The notes: generated from the letters alone by a model not told the origin. A stretch of 43,982 bases of DNA from Ruminiclostridium sp. (GCA_017395555.1 JAFPUE010000012.1:1-43982), one strand, 5' to 3'. Counted from the stretch's first letter, positions 16,671 to 24,551 are shown. Made by a program: numbers and translations.

Positions 16671-17087
16671 TCAGCCGCAGCCGCCGCAGGTGGCGCAGCT
16701 TCCGCCGCAGCCATGAGCGGCGTGCGGATCGCAGGTATCCGGGTCTTCGCCCTCGCAGCTCATCGAGATTATCATATTGACCTCGTTGAGCAGCATATCG
16801 AGCGCATTCTTGACTACGGCGAAGTTCGCCATATTGACGTTCTTCATCACGTCGCCGTATGCGTCCTGCATCTCCTTGTTCATAAGGCGTATCTTCTCGC
16901 CGTCCTGCTCGTCGGCTTCCTTCGCCATTTCTGCCTGAAGAAGGCTGCGCTTTGCGCTGAAATCGGATATCAGCTTCTGGAGTCCTTCATCTGCGTCATT
17001 GGCTGCCTTCGCGGCAACATAGTCCTTGTATCTCGGATCAGCCTGTATTGCTTTTCCGAGCTCTCTTGCGGCGGTTATTGCGTCCAT
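16671..17087 (-). CDS. YlbF/YmcA-family protein with Cys-rich tail
   Basis: This 138-aa protein matches the YlbF/YmcA family (MDAITAARELGKAIQADPRYKDY, then a helical core through LMNKEMQDAYGDVMKN). In Bacillus these proteins, with YaaT, form a complex that carries iron-sulfur clusters and helps RNase Y mature mRNAs. The last ~25 residues hold six cysteines in CEGEDPDTCDPH and GCGGSCATCGGCG, likely a metal or cluster ligand set. AAGGAGAAAACGAT precedes the ATG. It lies just upstream of mutS, recalling ymcA near mutS-mutL in Bacillus. Confidence 0.88.
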   Translation of the reverse strand: MDAITAARELGKAIQADPRYKDYVAAKAANDADEGLQKLISDFSAKRSLLQAEMAKEADEQDGEKIRLMNKEMQDAYGDVMKNVNMANFAVVKNALDMLLNEVNMIISMSCEGEDPDTCDPHAAHGCGGSCATCGGCG

Positions 17088-17121
17088 ATCGTTTTCTCCT
17101 TATCTTTTGTCCTGTAACAGA

Positions 17122-17514
17122 TTACTTTTTCTTCTTGCCTACTCTTGTGAATATCGAAGTAACGTTTCCGTTGCCCCACTTCATCGTGTTGTCGTCGTCA
17201 TAGAAGCGGACGATGTGTGTTGTCGGGTCCTTCGACATTGCGTTATTGAGAGTAATCGTGTTGCCTTCAATGGTGAAGGTGCCGTCCGTCGGTCCTACAT
17301 CGTTGACCTTGGTGTACTTCATGGTTTTGGAGAACGTGTATGTCTCGGTATATGAAGATTTGGTCTTCTCAACCTCACGCGTCCATGTTCCCTCAAGCTG
17401 CTTCAGTGTAATGTCCGGTGCGGGCTCATCGGATCCGATAAGCGCACAGCCCGCGGTGCTCAGTATCATCACAGCCGCGAGTATAAGCGAAACTAATCTC
17501 AAAAATTTTTTCAT
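17122..17514 (-). CDS. Small lipoprotein, lipocalin-like, paralogue 1
   Basis: This 130-aa protein has a lipoprotein signal peptide with the lipobox STAGC (Cys near residue 23). The mature part reads ITLKQLEGTWTREVEK, then short beta-strand-like segments ending in Lys-rich VGKKKK. The pattern LxGTW...F resembles small lipocalin-like or DUF4923/5640-type folds, but the family is not certain. It should be anchored on the outer face of the membrane. AGGAGGATAATTAC precedes the ATG. The next gene upstream is a clear paralogue with the same layout, so the pair arose by tandem duplication. Confidence 0.82.
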   Translation of the reverse strand: MKKFLRLVSLILAAVMILSTAGCALIGSDEPAPDITLKQLEGTWTREVEKTKSSYTETYTFSKTMKYTKVNDVGPTDGTFTIEGNTITLNNAMSKDPTTHIVRFYDDDNTMKWGNGNVTSIFTRVGKKKK

Positions 17515-17536
17515 GTAATTATCCTCCTGTTATTGT

Positions 17537-17911
17537 TTATTGCTTCGTGAACTCGAGCTTTGTGCTGCCCCAGCCCCATGTCATTATCTCATTCTTGTCG
17601 CCGGAGAAGCGTACAGTGTGCTCCTTGGTATTGCCCTTTTCGGAGAATTCAAGTGTGAGCGTACTGCCTTCGATGCTGAATTTACCCATTGTAACGACGC
17701 TTCCCGTGTTTTTGGTAAATCTCATCGCCTTGCTGAAAGAGTAGATCTCTTTACCAAAGGAAGAATCTCTTGACCATGAACCTATAAGCTGTTCAAGCCT
17801 GATATCCGGAGCGGGCGGCTCCTTCTCACCGAACAATTCGCAGCCGGTGGTGCAGAATATCATCGCACACAGGACTATGACCGAAACAACGGTAAGTATC
17901 TTCTTTTTCAT
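17537..17911 (-). CDS. Small lipoprotein, lipocalin-like, paralogue 2
   Basis: This 124-aa lipoprotein is related to the downstream neighbour. The lipobox is CTTGC (Cys near residue 24); the mature part has PDIRLEQLIGSWSRD, YSFSKAMRFTKNTG, FSIEGSTLTLEF and HTVRFSGDKNEIMTWGWG, which align with the paralogue's PDITLKQLEGTWTRE, TFSKTMKYTK, FTIEGNTITLNN and HIVRFYDDDNTMKWGNG. The function is unknown. AAAGGAGAAAAACA precedes the ATG. It lies 41 bp after miaB in the same direction. Confidence 0.82.
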   Translation of the reverse strand: MKKKILTVVSVIVLCAMIFCTTGCELFGEKEPPAPDIRLEQLIGSWSRDSSFGKEIYSFSKAMRFTKNTGSVVTMGKFSIEGSTLTLEFSEKGNTKEHTVRFSGDKNEIMTWGWGSTKLEFTKQ

Positions 17912-17952
17912 TGTTTTTCTCCTTTACAGTTTTGTTTTCACTTTTTCATATT

Positions 17953-19353
17953 TTACACCGTCTCGCCGACGAGCGCCCACGGCAGCGCCTTTGTGATCTT
18001 TACATCCACAAAGCGCCCGAGCAGTTCGTCCGAGCCGGCAAAATCCACGATTATGTTCTGCCGGGACTTTCCCGTAAGAAGCGTTTCGTCCGTTCGCCCC
18101 CTGCCCTCACACAGCACACGGAGCGTCCTGCCGACGTACTTTTCATACGCACGTTCGCCGATACTGCCCTGCACTTCGAGCAGCTCCCGGAACCACTTTC
18201 CCTTCTCCTCTTCGGAGATCGGATCCTCCATTGCGGCCGCCTTCGTTCCCTCGCGTCTGCTGTATATAAACGTGAAGGCGCTGTCGTATTTCACACGCCG
18301 CATAAGATCGAGCGTCCCGGTGAAATCCTCGTAGGTCTCGCCCGGGAACCCCACGATGATATCGGTGGTAAGCTGGATATCCGGTATCCTCGCTCTCGCG
18401 TAATCCACAAGCTCCAGATATTTTGCGGTGTCATAGTGCCTGTTCATGGCTTTTAGGATACGGTCACTTCCGCTCTGCACGGGAAGATGCAGATGATGCG
18501 AGATATGGCGGCTCTCCGCCATTGTATCTATAAGCTCCTTCGAGCAGTCCTTCGGGTGGGATGTCATAAAGCTGATGACAAACTCGCCGTCTATCGCGTC
18601 GAGCCGTCTGAGCAGCTCCGGGAAGCTCACTCCCTTATCCTTGCCGTAGGAGTTCACATTCTGCCCGAGTAGCAGTATCTCACCGTAGCCCTCGTTCACA
18701 AGGCCCCTTACTTCCTCTGTTACCTCGTCCGGCTCACGGGAGCGTTCTCTGCCGCGTACCTTCGGAACAATACAGAATGTGCAGAAGTTGTTGCAGCCGT
18801 ACATTATCGGCACGCTTGCCCTGAAACGGCTCTCTCTCCTTACCGGAAGTCCCTCCGCCACAACACCGTCGCACTCCGGTATGCAGACCGTTCTCTGCCG
18901 TTTTTCGTATATCGTGTACAGAAGCTCCGGGAAGCGATGCAGAACGTGTGTTCCGAATATCAGATCGACATACGGGAAGCGCTTTCTCATGCGCTCGACG
19001 ATATGCTCCTGCTGCACCATGCAACCGCAGACGGCTATCACCATATCGGGATTTTTCCGTTTCAGCGCTTTCAGAGCTCCGACATTCCCGAACACGCGGT
19101 TCTCGGCGTTCTCACGCACCGCGCAGGTGTTATACAGCACAAGATCAGCCTTCTCGGGTGACGAAGTGAAGCCGAAACCCATTTCCGCGAGCATTCCGTC
19201 TATCTTCTCACCGTCCGAGACATTCTGCTGGCAGCCGTAGCTGTGCGTACAGGCAAGCGGTCTGTGGTCAAAGACATGGGTGACGGCGCGGACTCTCTGC
19301 GCGAACAGGCGCTGCTCGCCCATTTCCTCCGTGCTCACACTGCTTACAGCCAT
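17953..19353 (-). CDS. miaB: tRNA-2-methylthio-N6-dimethylallyladenosine synthase MiaB
   Basis: This 466-aa radical-SAM methylthiotransferase finishes ms2i6A37 in tRNA, after MiaA. The N-terminal UPF0004 domain holds cluster cysteines in THSYGCQQNVSD, YNTCAVRENAE and CGCMVQQEH. The radical-SAM motif is YGCNNFCTFCIVP (CxxxCxxC). A C-terminal TRAM domain (about 395-460) includes GRTLRVLCEGRG and LLGRFVDVKITKA. It lacks no key residue. GGAGGTGATGTA precedes the ATG. It heads the run that continues through the lipoproteins, ylbF-like, mutS, mutL and miaA. Confidence 0.96.
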   Translation of the reverse strand: MAVSSVSTEEMGEQRLFAQRVRAVTHVFDHRPLACTHSYGCQQNVSDGEKIDGMLAEMGFGFTSSPEKADLVLYNTCAVRENAENRVFGNVGALKALKRKNPDMVIAVCGCMVQQEHIVERMRKRFPYVDLIFGTHVLHRFPELLYTIYEKRQRTVCIPECDGVVAEGLPVRRESRFRASVPIMYGCNNFCTFCIVPKVRGRERSREPDEVTEEVRGLVNEGYGEILLLGQNVNSYGKDKGVSFPELLRRLDAIDGEFVISFMTSHPKDCSKELIDTMAESRHISHHLHLPVQSGSDRILKAMNRHYDTAKYLELVDYARARIPDIQLTTDIIVGFPGETYEDFTGTLDLMRRVKYDSAFTFIYSRREGTKAAAMEDPISEEEKGKWFRELLEVQGSIGERAYEKYVGRTLRVLCEGRGRTDETLLTGKSRQNIIVDFAGSDELLGRFVDVKITKALPWALVGETV

Positions 19354-19392
19354 TACATCACCTCCTGCGGATACTACTCAACCATAAATTAT

Positions 19393-19421
19393 AGTATATC
19401 ATATTTTCATTATTTTTTCAA
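19393..19421 (-). promoter_or_regulatory. Sigma-A-type promoter for miaB operon
   Basis: On the minus strand TTGAAA (19416-19421) is followed 17 bp later by TATACT (19393-19398). Transcription would start near 19386, about 33 nt before the miaB start codon. It lies back to back with the hpf promoter. Confidence 0.7.
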
Positions 19422-19542
19422 GTCTTTTTGCATTATTATCGCACTGTCCGTAACAAAGCTGTAACGTATTGATCGCAGGTATCGAAAACGTGCAAATTAT
19501 TTGGTAAATTTGCTTAAAATCCAAGAAATTTTCAAAAAATAC

Positions 19543-19571
19543 TTGTAAATTTTTCCGTGGTGTGGTATAAT
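19543..19571 (+). promoter_or_regulatory. Sigma-A-type promoter for hpf
   Basis: TTGTAA (19543-19548), a 17-bp spacer, and TATAAT (19566-19571). About 30 bp upstream is an inverted repeat GCAAATT...AATTTGC (19492-19513), a possible regulator site. A small hairpin GGAC-AAAT-GTCC follows the predicted start site. Confidence 0.75.
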
Positions 19572-19617
19572 ATGTTTATCAAGGACAAATGTCCGAGAGA
19601 AAGGAATGATCAAAGCA

Positions 19618-20142
19618 ATGAAGGTACAGATCACAGCTAAGAAAATGCAGTTGAGCCCGAGCTTCAGCGAATACGCGGAAGAACGTCTCTCCGCCAAGCT
19701 CGACAAGTTCTTCGGAAGTGAGGCAAACGCAAAAATTGTCCTTAACGCCGTAAAAACTAAGATCATCTTGGAGCTGACCGTTGAATGGGGCGGAATGATA
19801 TTCCGTGCCGAGCAGTCCGCCGATGACAAGAACGACGCTCTCGACGCCTGCATCGACAAGATCATACGCCAGATCAGAAAGAACAAGACGCGTCTCGCAA
19901 AGCAGCTCCGCGACAACACGTTCACCGACAGTATCGAATCCGTTCCAGACGAGCAGGTGGATTATGAGGTCATCAAGCACAAATCCTTCGAGCTTCGTCC
20001 CATGTCTGTCGAGGAAGCTATTCTCCAGATGAATATGCTGAGCCATGAGTTCTTTATGTTCAAGAATGCGGAAACCGGTGACGTAAACGTTGTTTATAAG
20101 CGCTCCGACGGCAATTATGCCGTTCTTGAGCCCCGCAAATGA
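19618..20142 (+). CDS. hpf: Ribosome hibernation-promoting factor, long form
   Basis: The 174-aa product is the long form of HPF: an N-terminal RaiA-like domain (MKVQITAKKMQLSPSFSEYAEERLSAKLDKFFG) that sits in the 30S subunit, a basic linker, and a C-terminal dimerisation domain (about 118-174; KSFELRPMSVEEAILQMNML, FFMFKNAETGDVNVVYKRSDGNYAVLEP). It pairs ribosomes into inactive 100S dimers in stationary phase. The ATG at 19618 aligns with family starts; AAAGGA lies 12 bases ahead. An ATG at 19606 is only one base past that site, so it is less likely. A strong terminator follows. Confidence 0.93.
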   Translation: MKVQITAKKMQLSPSFSEYAEERLSAKLDKFFGSEANAKIVLNAVKTKIILELTVEWGGMIFRAEQSADDKNDALDACIDKIIRQIRKNKTRLAKQLRDNTFTDSIESVPDEQVDYEVIKHKSFELRPMSVEEAILQMNMLSHEFFMFKNAETGDVNVVYKRSDGNYAVLEPRK

Positions 20143-20154
20143 TATCCGTCCAAA

Positions 20155-20183
20155 AAAGGCTCCCCACCCGGGGAGCCTTTATT
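20155..20183 (+). terminator. Rho-independent terminator of hpf
   Basis: A perfect 11-bp stem AAAGGCTCCCC / GGGGAGCCTTT with loop ACCC, followed by ATT, lies 13 bases after the hpf stop. The stem is strong although the T tract is short. Confidence 0.85.
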
Positions 20184-20184
20184 A

Positions 20185-20216
20185 GTGAAGAATGAATAGT
20201 GAATAATGAATAATAA
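20185..20216. repeat. AATGAATAGTGAATAATGAATAAT repeat at vanZ start
   Basis: This is the reverse-orientation copy of the ATTATTCATTATTCATTCTTCAC repeat seen at 13924-13973. It supplies the vanZ ATG and the first two codons after it (ATG AAT AAT), so the gene's start lies inside a repeat. Confidence 0.65.
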
Positions 20217-20688
20217 AAAAGCCGCAAAAACAACAGCATGGGTGCTGTTCATAATTTACTGTGCAGTCATGCTTTATCTGCTGTTCGTGAGGCGGCTGAT
20301 AAACTGCGGATTCGATATCGCGCAGCTCGCCGTGCCGGATTATGCTTCGGCGCTGGCGGCACGCTTCGAGCCGTACCCGCTGCGCACGATAACCGAGTTC
20401 ATGGGCAGAGTGGAAACGCTCTCGGTAAGTGACCTCGCATTCCGCAATCTTGCCGGTAATTTCGTCCTGTTCATACCGGCGGGCATTTTCCTGCCGCTTC
20501 TGCTGCACTCGCAGCGCCGTTTTATCACATTTCTGCTCACATTCATGGCGGTGATATGCGTCATCGAGCTCACGCAGATGTTCACGCTGCTCGGGACCTG
20601 CGATATCGACGATCTGCTGCTCAACACGCTCGGAGCCTGCTCCGGATTCGGTATTTACATGCTGATTTCACGCTTCACGCGCCCTTGA
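20206..20688 (+). CDS. VanZ-like membrane protein
   Basis: This is a 160-aa VanZ-family protein with membrane segments near residues 10-27, 80-98, 106-124 and 137-154. Family stretches are NLAGNFVLFIPAGIFLPLL and VIELTQMFTLLGTCDIDDLLLNTLGACSGF. VanZ itself gives low-level teicoplanin resistance; most chromosomal homologues have no known role. The ATG is inside an AT-rich repeat with no Shine-Dalgarno sequence and just beyond the hpf terminator, so expression may be weak. Its 3' end overlaps the convergent immA-like gene by 14 bp. Confidence 0.88.
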   Translation: MNNKKAAKTTAWVLFIIYCAVMLYLLFVRRLINCGFDIAQLAVPDYASALAARFEPYPLRTITEFMGRVETLSVSDLAFRNLAGNFVLFIPAGIFLPLLLHSQRRFITFLLTFMAVICVIELTQMFTLLGTCDIDDLLLNTLGACSGFGIYMLISRFTRP

Positions 20689-21184
20689 ACAGGTCATTTG
20701 TGATATACGGCACGTTTATCCCGAACCCGCGCTCCTGCATCGAACGCGCCTTTATCATAGCCGCCTGCGTGTGTACGCCTATCTCGGCGGCGGCCTCGTC
20801 TATGGTGAATCCACGCTCGCCAAGCTCGGTCATCTCCTCGTCGGAGATCAGCAGCTCCGCGGCGAAGATGTTTGCTTCGCGCTCCGGCTTTGCGGTCATA
20901 TCGAAGAAGCTGCGCTCGCCCATACCGCCGTTCGCGGCAATATCGCGGTGCAGCGTGTCATGTCCTATCTCGTGCGCAAGTACGAGCCGCGACATACGCT
21001 CGCTCAGATTGTGGTTGAGAACTATGTAGCGCCCGGTGCCGTAAACGACATAAAACCCTTTCAGCTCGCCGAGATCGGCGCAGTCAACATCTATCCCGAG
21101 AGAACGCGCCAGCGAAAACGGATCGCCGGTACGGTTCTCTCTTATTAATCTGCGGACTGTCGAATGTATCTGTTCACTGTTCAA
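20675..21184 (-). CDS. ImmA/IrrE-type metallopeptidase
   Basis: This 169-aa protein has the zinc motif HEIGHDTLH near residue 72-80 and a downstream EANIFAAELLI glutamate, typical of the ImmA/IrrE (M78) family. Such proteases cleave or inactivate a partner XRE repressor. An XRE regulator is encoded 13 bp upstream on the same strand, so the pair likely works as a derepression switch. The start is a TTG at 21184; the ribosome site is weak. A helix-turn-helix-like segment (FTIDEAAAEIGVHTQAAMIKAR) is near the C-terminus. No integrase or excisionase gene is nearby, so this is not an obvious ICE remnant. Confidence 0.9.
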   Translation of the reverse strand: MNSEQIHSTVRRLIRENRTGDPFSLARSLGIDVDCADLGELKGFYVVYGTGRYIVLNHNLSERMSRLVLAHEIGHDTLHRDIAANGGMGERSFFDMTAKPEREANIFAAELLISDEEMTELGERGFTIDEAAAEIGVHTQAAMIKARSMQERGFGINVPYITNDLFKGA

Positions 21185-21197
21185 AGCCTTTACCGCC

Positions 21198-21572
21198 TTA
21201 CATCATATTCTTCTCTTTTTCTTTCCAATAGATCTTCTGGAGCGCGAGCATAACCTTGTCCTTGTCCTCTTCGGAAAGCTCGCCGCCGGCAAACAGCGCA
21301 CCCGCGCAGCTTAAAAGCTCCTTTGCCGCCTCAACGCCTTTGTCGCCGTCCTCGGCTTCAACAATACCCAGAAAATCGTCGCTGCCGACAAGGTATTCGA
21401 TACGAACGCCGAGCACCTTGCAGATCCTCGCGAGAATATCGCGCTTCGGGTATCTTGCGCCCATTTCGTAGTTCTGCACGCTTCTCGACGTAACGCCGAT
21501 CTGCTCGGCAAGCTCCGCCTGCGTCAGATCAATCTTTTTTCTTGCTTTCTGAAGTTTTTCCGAAAATGTCAT
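21198..21572 (-). CDS. XRE-family transcriptional regulator
   Basis: This is a 124-aa regulator with an N-terminal helix-turn-helix (residues 5-60; LTQAELAEQIGVTSRSVQNYEMGARYP) and a C-terminal acidic helical part that may be the protease-sensitive or dimerisation region. GGAGGGCAAT precedes the ATG. It lies between the PNPOx-like gene and the immA-like gene, all on one transcript from the 22178-22206 promoter. The usual partner role is a repressor inactivated by ImmA. Confidence 0.93.
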   Translation of the reverse strand: MTFSEKLQKARKKIDLTQAELAEQIGVTSRSVQNYEMGARYPKRDILARICKVLGVRIEYLVGSDDFLGIVEAEDGDKGVEAAKELLSCAGALFAGGELSEEDKDKVMLALQKIYWKEKEKNMM

Positions 21573-21587
21573 ATTGCCCTCCGTTTA

Positions 21588-22067
21588 TCACTTGTTATTG
21601 CCGGCTGTTTTTGCGTAACCGTCGGCATATTTTTTATCTTTGTCGTATTCTTCCAATTCCCCGCGTGTCAGCTCACCCTTGCCGTCGAAGCGGTAATATC
21701 TCGCTTTTTCCGCGGTAAATTCAAGGACACAGTAATCCTCGTCCTCTACCCCTTTCGGGTAATATTTCTCGTCACCGTCGTGCCAGAGCAGCTGCCTGTA
21801 TTCACTGTCAAAACGCGGCTTGAATCGCCCGTAAAGGCACACACCCTCAAAGCTCTCGCTGTCTGCGAAATAAAGGCACCCGACGGGATCGTTCATTATG
21901 CTTTGCACATGGGACGAGCCGGTATTCGTGGATATAAGGTGCCGTCCGAGACCCTTGTGCCAGACGCAGAACACCCTGCGTATCTCCGGGTAACCGCTCT
22001 CACCACGGTAACCGATCTCTGCAAACAGCGAGCGGTCAATAAGGTTCATTATTTCGTCTTTTGTCAT
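21588..22067 (-). CDS. Pyridoxamine-5'-phosphate-oxidase-fold protein
   Basis: This 159-aa protein resembles small PNPOx-like flavin-binding proteins (TKDEIMNLIDRSLFAEIGYRGESGYPEIRRVFCVWHKGLGRHLISTNTGSSHVQSIMNDPVGCLYFAD). The family binds FMN or F420-like cofactors or haem; no specific substrate can be assigned. The ATG at 22067 has AAGGGAAGCTT ahead, and a TTG at 22082 lies upstream of that site and is rejected. It is the first gene of an operon with an XRE regulator and an ImmA-like protease, an odd partner that may be the regulated or sensing component. Confidence 0.8.
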   Translation of the reverse strand: MTKDEIMNLIDRSLFAEIGYRGESGYPEIRRVFCVWHKGLGRHLISTNTGSSHVQSIMNDPVGCLYFADSESFEGVCLYGRFKPRFDSEYRQLLWHDGDEKYYPKGVEDEDYCVLEFTAEKARYYRFDGKGELTRGELEEYDKDKKYADGYAKTAGNNK

Positions 22068-22120
22068 AAGCTTCCCTTTCAAAAGCGGTTAATTCTCGAA
22101 TTTAAGCATTTTAAAACCGT

Positions 22121-22153
22121 CCGTCGCAGGCAGACACCACAATTATCAATTAT
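22121..22153. repeat. Degenerate GCAGGCAGACACCACAATTATC repeat
   Basis: A decayed member of the hairpin-plus-AT family: GTCCGTCGCAGGCAGAC, then ACCACAATTATCAATTATT. It lies in the untranslated leader between the consensus promoter at 22178-22206 and the PNPOx-like gene, so it would be transcribed. Confidence 0.55.
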
Positions 22154-22177
22154 TCCCCGCACGTTTTGTTCGTTATC

Positions 22178-22206
22178 ATTATAGCACAATGTTCGTGATT
22201 TGTCAA
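22178..22206 (-). promoter_or_regulatory. Perfect consensus promoter for PNPOx-XRE-immA operon
   Basis: On the minus strand TTGACA (22201-22206), a 17-bp spacer and TATAAT (22178-22183) match the sigma-A consensus exactly. Transcription would start near 22171, giving a ~100-nt leader. Such a strong promoter in front of a regulator operon suggests it is normally repressed. The yjfB terminator lies immediately upstream. Confidence 0.9.
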
Positions 22207-22210
22207 GGCA

Positions 22211-22240
22211 CAAAAAAAGACGGATCTTCCGATCCGTCTT
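22211..22240 (-). terminator. Rho-independent terminator of yjfB
   Basis: A perfect 10-bp stem AAGACGGATC / GATCCGTCTT with a 4-base loop, followed on the minus strand by a run of seven T. It lies 37 bases after the yjfB stop. Confidence 0.92.
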
Positions 22241-22277
22241 AGATGTCAGCCGAACGCATTCGACTCTTCTAAAAAAG

Positions 22278-22475
22278 TTACGCTCTTACATCCATGAGAG
22301 CCCCGCGACCATCCGCAGAAGGCGCGGCCTGAGAAATGCTTTGCATGAGCTTCGCGCTTGCTGCTTCATCTGCATTCATTGCGTTTTTAAGCATCGCTAT
22401 CGAAGCCTGGGACGCTACGTTGGTCTGTGATATACTCATAGACATTGTAGCCATGAGGTTAGAAAAACCGTCCAT
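22278..22475 (-). CDS. YjfB-family small protein
   Basis: This is a 65-aa member of the YjfB family (often called putative motility protein), with the typical SISQTNVASQASIAMLKNAM core and a Ala/Ser-rich, Met-rich helix. The family's role is not established; in Bacillus yjfB belongs to motility-type regulons. AAGGAGGTGCTTTT precedes the ATG. The gene is a single transcription unit with its own promoter (22503-22531) and terminator (22211-22240), between clpX and the regulator operon. No flagellar genes are in the window. Confidence 0.88.
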   Translation of the reverse strand: MDGFSNLMATMSMSISQTNVASQASIAMLKNAMNADEAASAKLMQSISQAAPSADGRGALMDVRA

Positions 22476-22502
22476 AAAAGCACCTCCTTATCCTGTGATT
22501 AT

Positions 22503-22531
22503 ATTATATCGTAACTTAACTGTAATTTCAA
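22503..22531 (-). promoter_or_regulatory. Sigma-A-type promoter of yjfB with adjacent palindrome
   Basis: On the minus strand TTGAAA (22526-22531), 17-bp spacer, TATAAT (22503-22508). Immediately upstream of the -35 is the perfect palindrome GGCAATATTGCC (22534-22545), a possible regulator site. It does not match the sigma-D (SigD) flagellar promoter pattern. Confidence 0.75.
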
Positions 22532-22567
22532 TAGGCAATATTGCCAATATTTAACAAATATTTTTGT

Positions 22568-23881
22568 TTAATTTGCGGCAGCGCGTTTCCTGATCGCAGG
22601 CTCCGGCTTCTTGGGAGTGAGCTGCTTTTTCTCGCCGTGTATGATCTCGGGCGCTTCTTCGCCCTTCGCGCACTTCTCGCTGATGACAACCTTCACGATC
22701 GTATCATCGCTCGGAGCATCGAACATGACATCGTTGAGCAGCGACTCAAGTATCGTGCGCAGTCCTCTTGCGCCGGTCTTGCGGGCAATGGACTTCTTCG
22801 CGATCTCACGCAGCGCTTCCTTGTCGATCTCCAGCTCTACGCCGTCGAGACTGAACAGGTAGCTGTACTGCTTCACGATAGCGTTCTTGGGCTCCACAAG
22901 TATCTTTATCAGCGCGTCCTCGTCAAGCTCGTCGAGCACAGCGATAACGGGGAGACGTCCTACAAGTTCGGGGATAATGCCGTACTTGACAAGATCGTCA
23001 GGCTCAACGGAGTGCAGCAGCTTATTGAGTGTGCTGTCGTTCTTGACAGTGATCTCTGCGCCGAAGCCGAGCGCGGACGAATTGATGCGCGCGGATATCG
23101 TCTTGTCGATACCGTCGAACGCACCGCCGCATATAAACAGTATGTTCTTTGTGTTGATCTGTATGAACTCCTGGTTCGGGTGCTTTCTTCCGCCCTGCGG
23201 AGGAACATTCGACACCGTTCCCTCAACGATCTTCAGGAGTGCCTGCTGAACGCCCTCGCCGCTTACGTCACGCGTGATCGAGGTGTTCTCGGAGCGTCGG
23301 GATATCTTGTCGATCTCGTCGATGTAGATAATGCCGTGCTCCGCAGCTTCGATATCGTAATCGGCTGCCTGAATGAGCCTGAGCAGCACGTTCTCAACGT
23401 CCTCGCCGACATAACCCGCCTGTGTGAGCGTGGTAGCGTCCGCGATAGCAAACGGAACGTGGAGCACCGTCGCGAGCGTCTGCGCGAGCATGGTCTTACC
23501 GACACCGGTAGGACCGAGCAGGAGCACGTTGCTCTTCTGGAGCTCTATACCCTTGCTGCCCTCGTCGTTCGCGAGAGTTCGCTTATAGTGGTTGTAAACG
23601 GACACGCAGAGGGTCTTTTTTGCCTCCTCCTGTCCGATGATGTACTGATCGAGCACAGCCTTGATCTCCGCGGGCTTCACCGCGTTGTTAGGCTCGCCGA
23701 AATAGCGCTTTTGCTGCGGCTGTGTGCGCTTCTTGGGAACGGTTATCTCTGCGATATCACCCTCGTCGAGCAGCATACGATATGACGTGGAAACACACTC
23801 ACTGCAAATAGCGGCGTTGTTGGAATACAACATTCTTGCTACCTTATCATCGGATTTTCCGCAAAAACTGCATCTTAGCAT
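22568..23881 (-). CDS. clpX: ATP-dependent Clp protease ATP-binding subunit ClpX
   Basis: This 437-aa AAA+ unfoldase feeds substrates to ClpP. The N-terminal zinc-binding domain has [14 protein letters not shown] and CSECV. The AAA+ module has Walker [16 protein letters not shown], Walker [12 protein letters not shown], sensor 2 region [12 protein letters not shown], and the ClpP-contacting loop GRLPV-type region ([10 protein letters not shown]). The C-terminus is Lys/Pro-rich. AAAGGAATTTCCATT precedes the ATG. It lies 32 bp after clpP in the order tig-clpP-clpX. Confidence 0.97.
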   Translation of the reverse strand: MLRCSFCGKSDDKVARMLYSNNAAICSECVSTSYRMLLDEGDIAEITVPKKRTQPQQKRYFGEPNNAVKPAEIKAVLDQYIIGQEEAKKTLCVSVYNHYKRTLANDEGSKGIELQKSNVLLLGPTGVGKTMLAQTLATVLHVPFAIADATTLTQAGYVGEDVENVLLRLIQAADYDIEAAEHGIIYIDEIDKISRRSENTSITRDVSGEGVQQALLKIVEGTVSNVPPQGGRKHPNQEFIQINTKNILFICGGAFDGIDKTISARINSSALGFGAEITVKNDSTLNKLLHSVEPDDLVKYGIIPELVGRLPVIAVLDELDEDALIKILVEPKNAIVKQYSYLFSLDGVELEIDKEALREIAKKSIARKTGARGLRTILESLLNDVMFDAPSDDTIVKVVISEKCAKGEEAPEIIHGEKKQLTPKKPEPAIRKRAAAN

Positions 23882-23913
23882 AATGGAAATTCCTTTCCGC
23901 GGGATCTGACCCG

Positions 23914-24507
23914 TTATCTCTTGTCTATAACCTTATCAATAAGTCCGTATTCGAGAGCCTCCTGAGCTGTCAGGAAGTTGTCGCGGTCTGTGTCTCTCTC
24001 GATTACCTCTACCGGCTGACCCGTCATTTCGGAGTACATTCTGTTCATCTTCTGCTTGATAGCAACGATGTGCTTCGCGTGTATCTCGAAGTCGGAAGCC
24101 TGTACTCTGCCGGTGCCGCCGAGAGGCTGGTGTATCATTATCTCGCTGTTCGGGAGCGCGAGTCTCTTCCCCTTCGCGCCCGCGGCAAGCAGGAACGATG
24201 CCATAGATGCCGCCATTCCCATGCAGATAGTGGAAACATCGCACTTGATATAGTTCATCGTGTCGTATATTGCCATACCGTCGGTGATAGAGCCGCCGGG
24301 GCTGTTTATATACAGGCAGATATCCTTCTCGGGATCCTGCCCTTCGAGGAAGAGGAGCTGTGCGACAACGAGACCCGCTGTTACGGAGTTCACTTCCTCA
24401 TTGAGCATTACTATTCTGTCGTTGAGTAATCTTGAATAGATGTCATAGGCGCGTTCGCCCCTTCCCGTCTGTTCAATGACCGTCGGCACAAGACTCATGT
24501 GATTCAT
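23914..24507 (-). CDS. clpP: ATP-dependent Clp protease proteolytic subunit ClpP
   Basis: This 197-aa serine protease forms the tetradecameric barrel used by ClpX. The catalytic Ser is in [11 protein letters not shown], His in MIHQPLGG, and the Asp lies in [10 protein letters not shown]. The N-terminus ([28 protein letters not shown]) is typical. AAGGGAAACATCA precedes the first ATG; a second ATG three codons on is also possible. It lies between tig and clpX. Confidence 0.97.
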   Translation of the reverse strand: MNHMSLVPTVIEQTGRGERAYDIYSRLLNDRIVMLNEEVNSVTAGLVVAQLLFLEGQDPEKDICLYINSPGGSITDGMAIYDTMNYIKCDVSTICMGMAASMASFLLAAGAKGKRLALPNSEIMIHQPLGGTGRVQASDFEIHAKHIVAIKQKMNRMYSEMTGQPVEVIERDTDRDNFLTAQEALEYGLIDKVIDKR

Positions 24508-24551
24508 TGATGTTTCCCTTACCTTTCCGCAAATATGTGTGATCGTTTATC

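Noticed and set aside
20675..21572. An ICEBs1-like mobile element signalled by ImmA and XRE genes
   Set aside because: No integrase, excisionase, relaxase or att repeats are present nearby, and base composition matches the surroundings.
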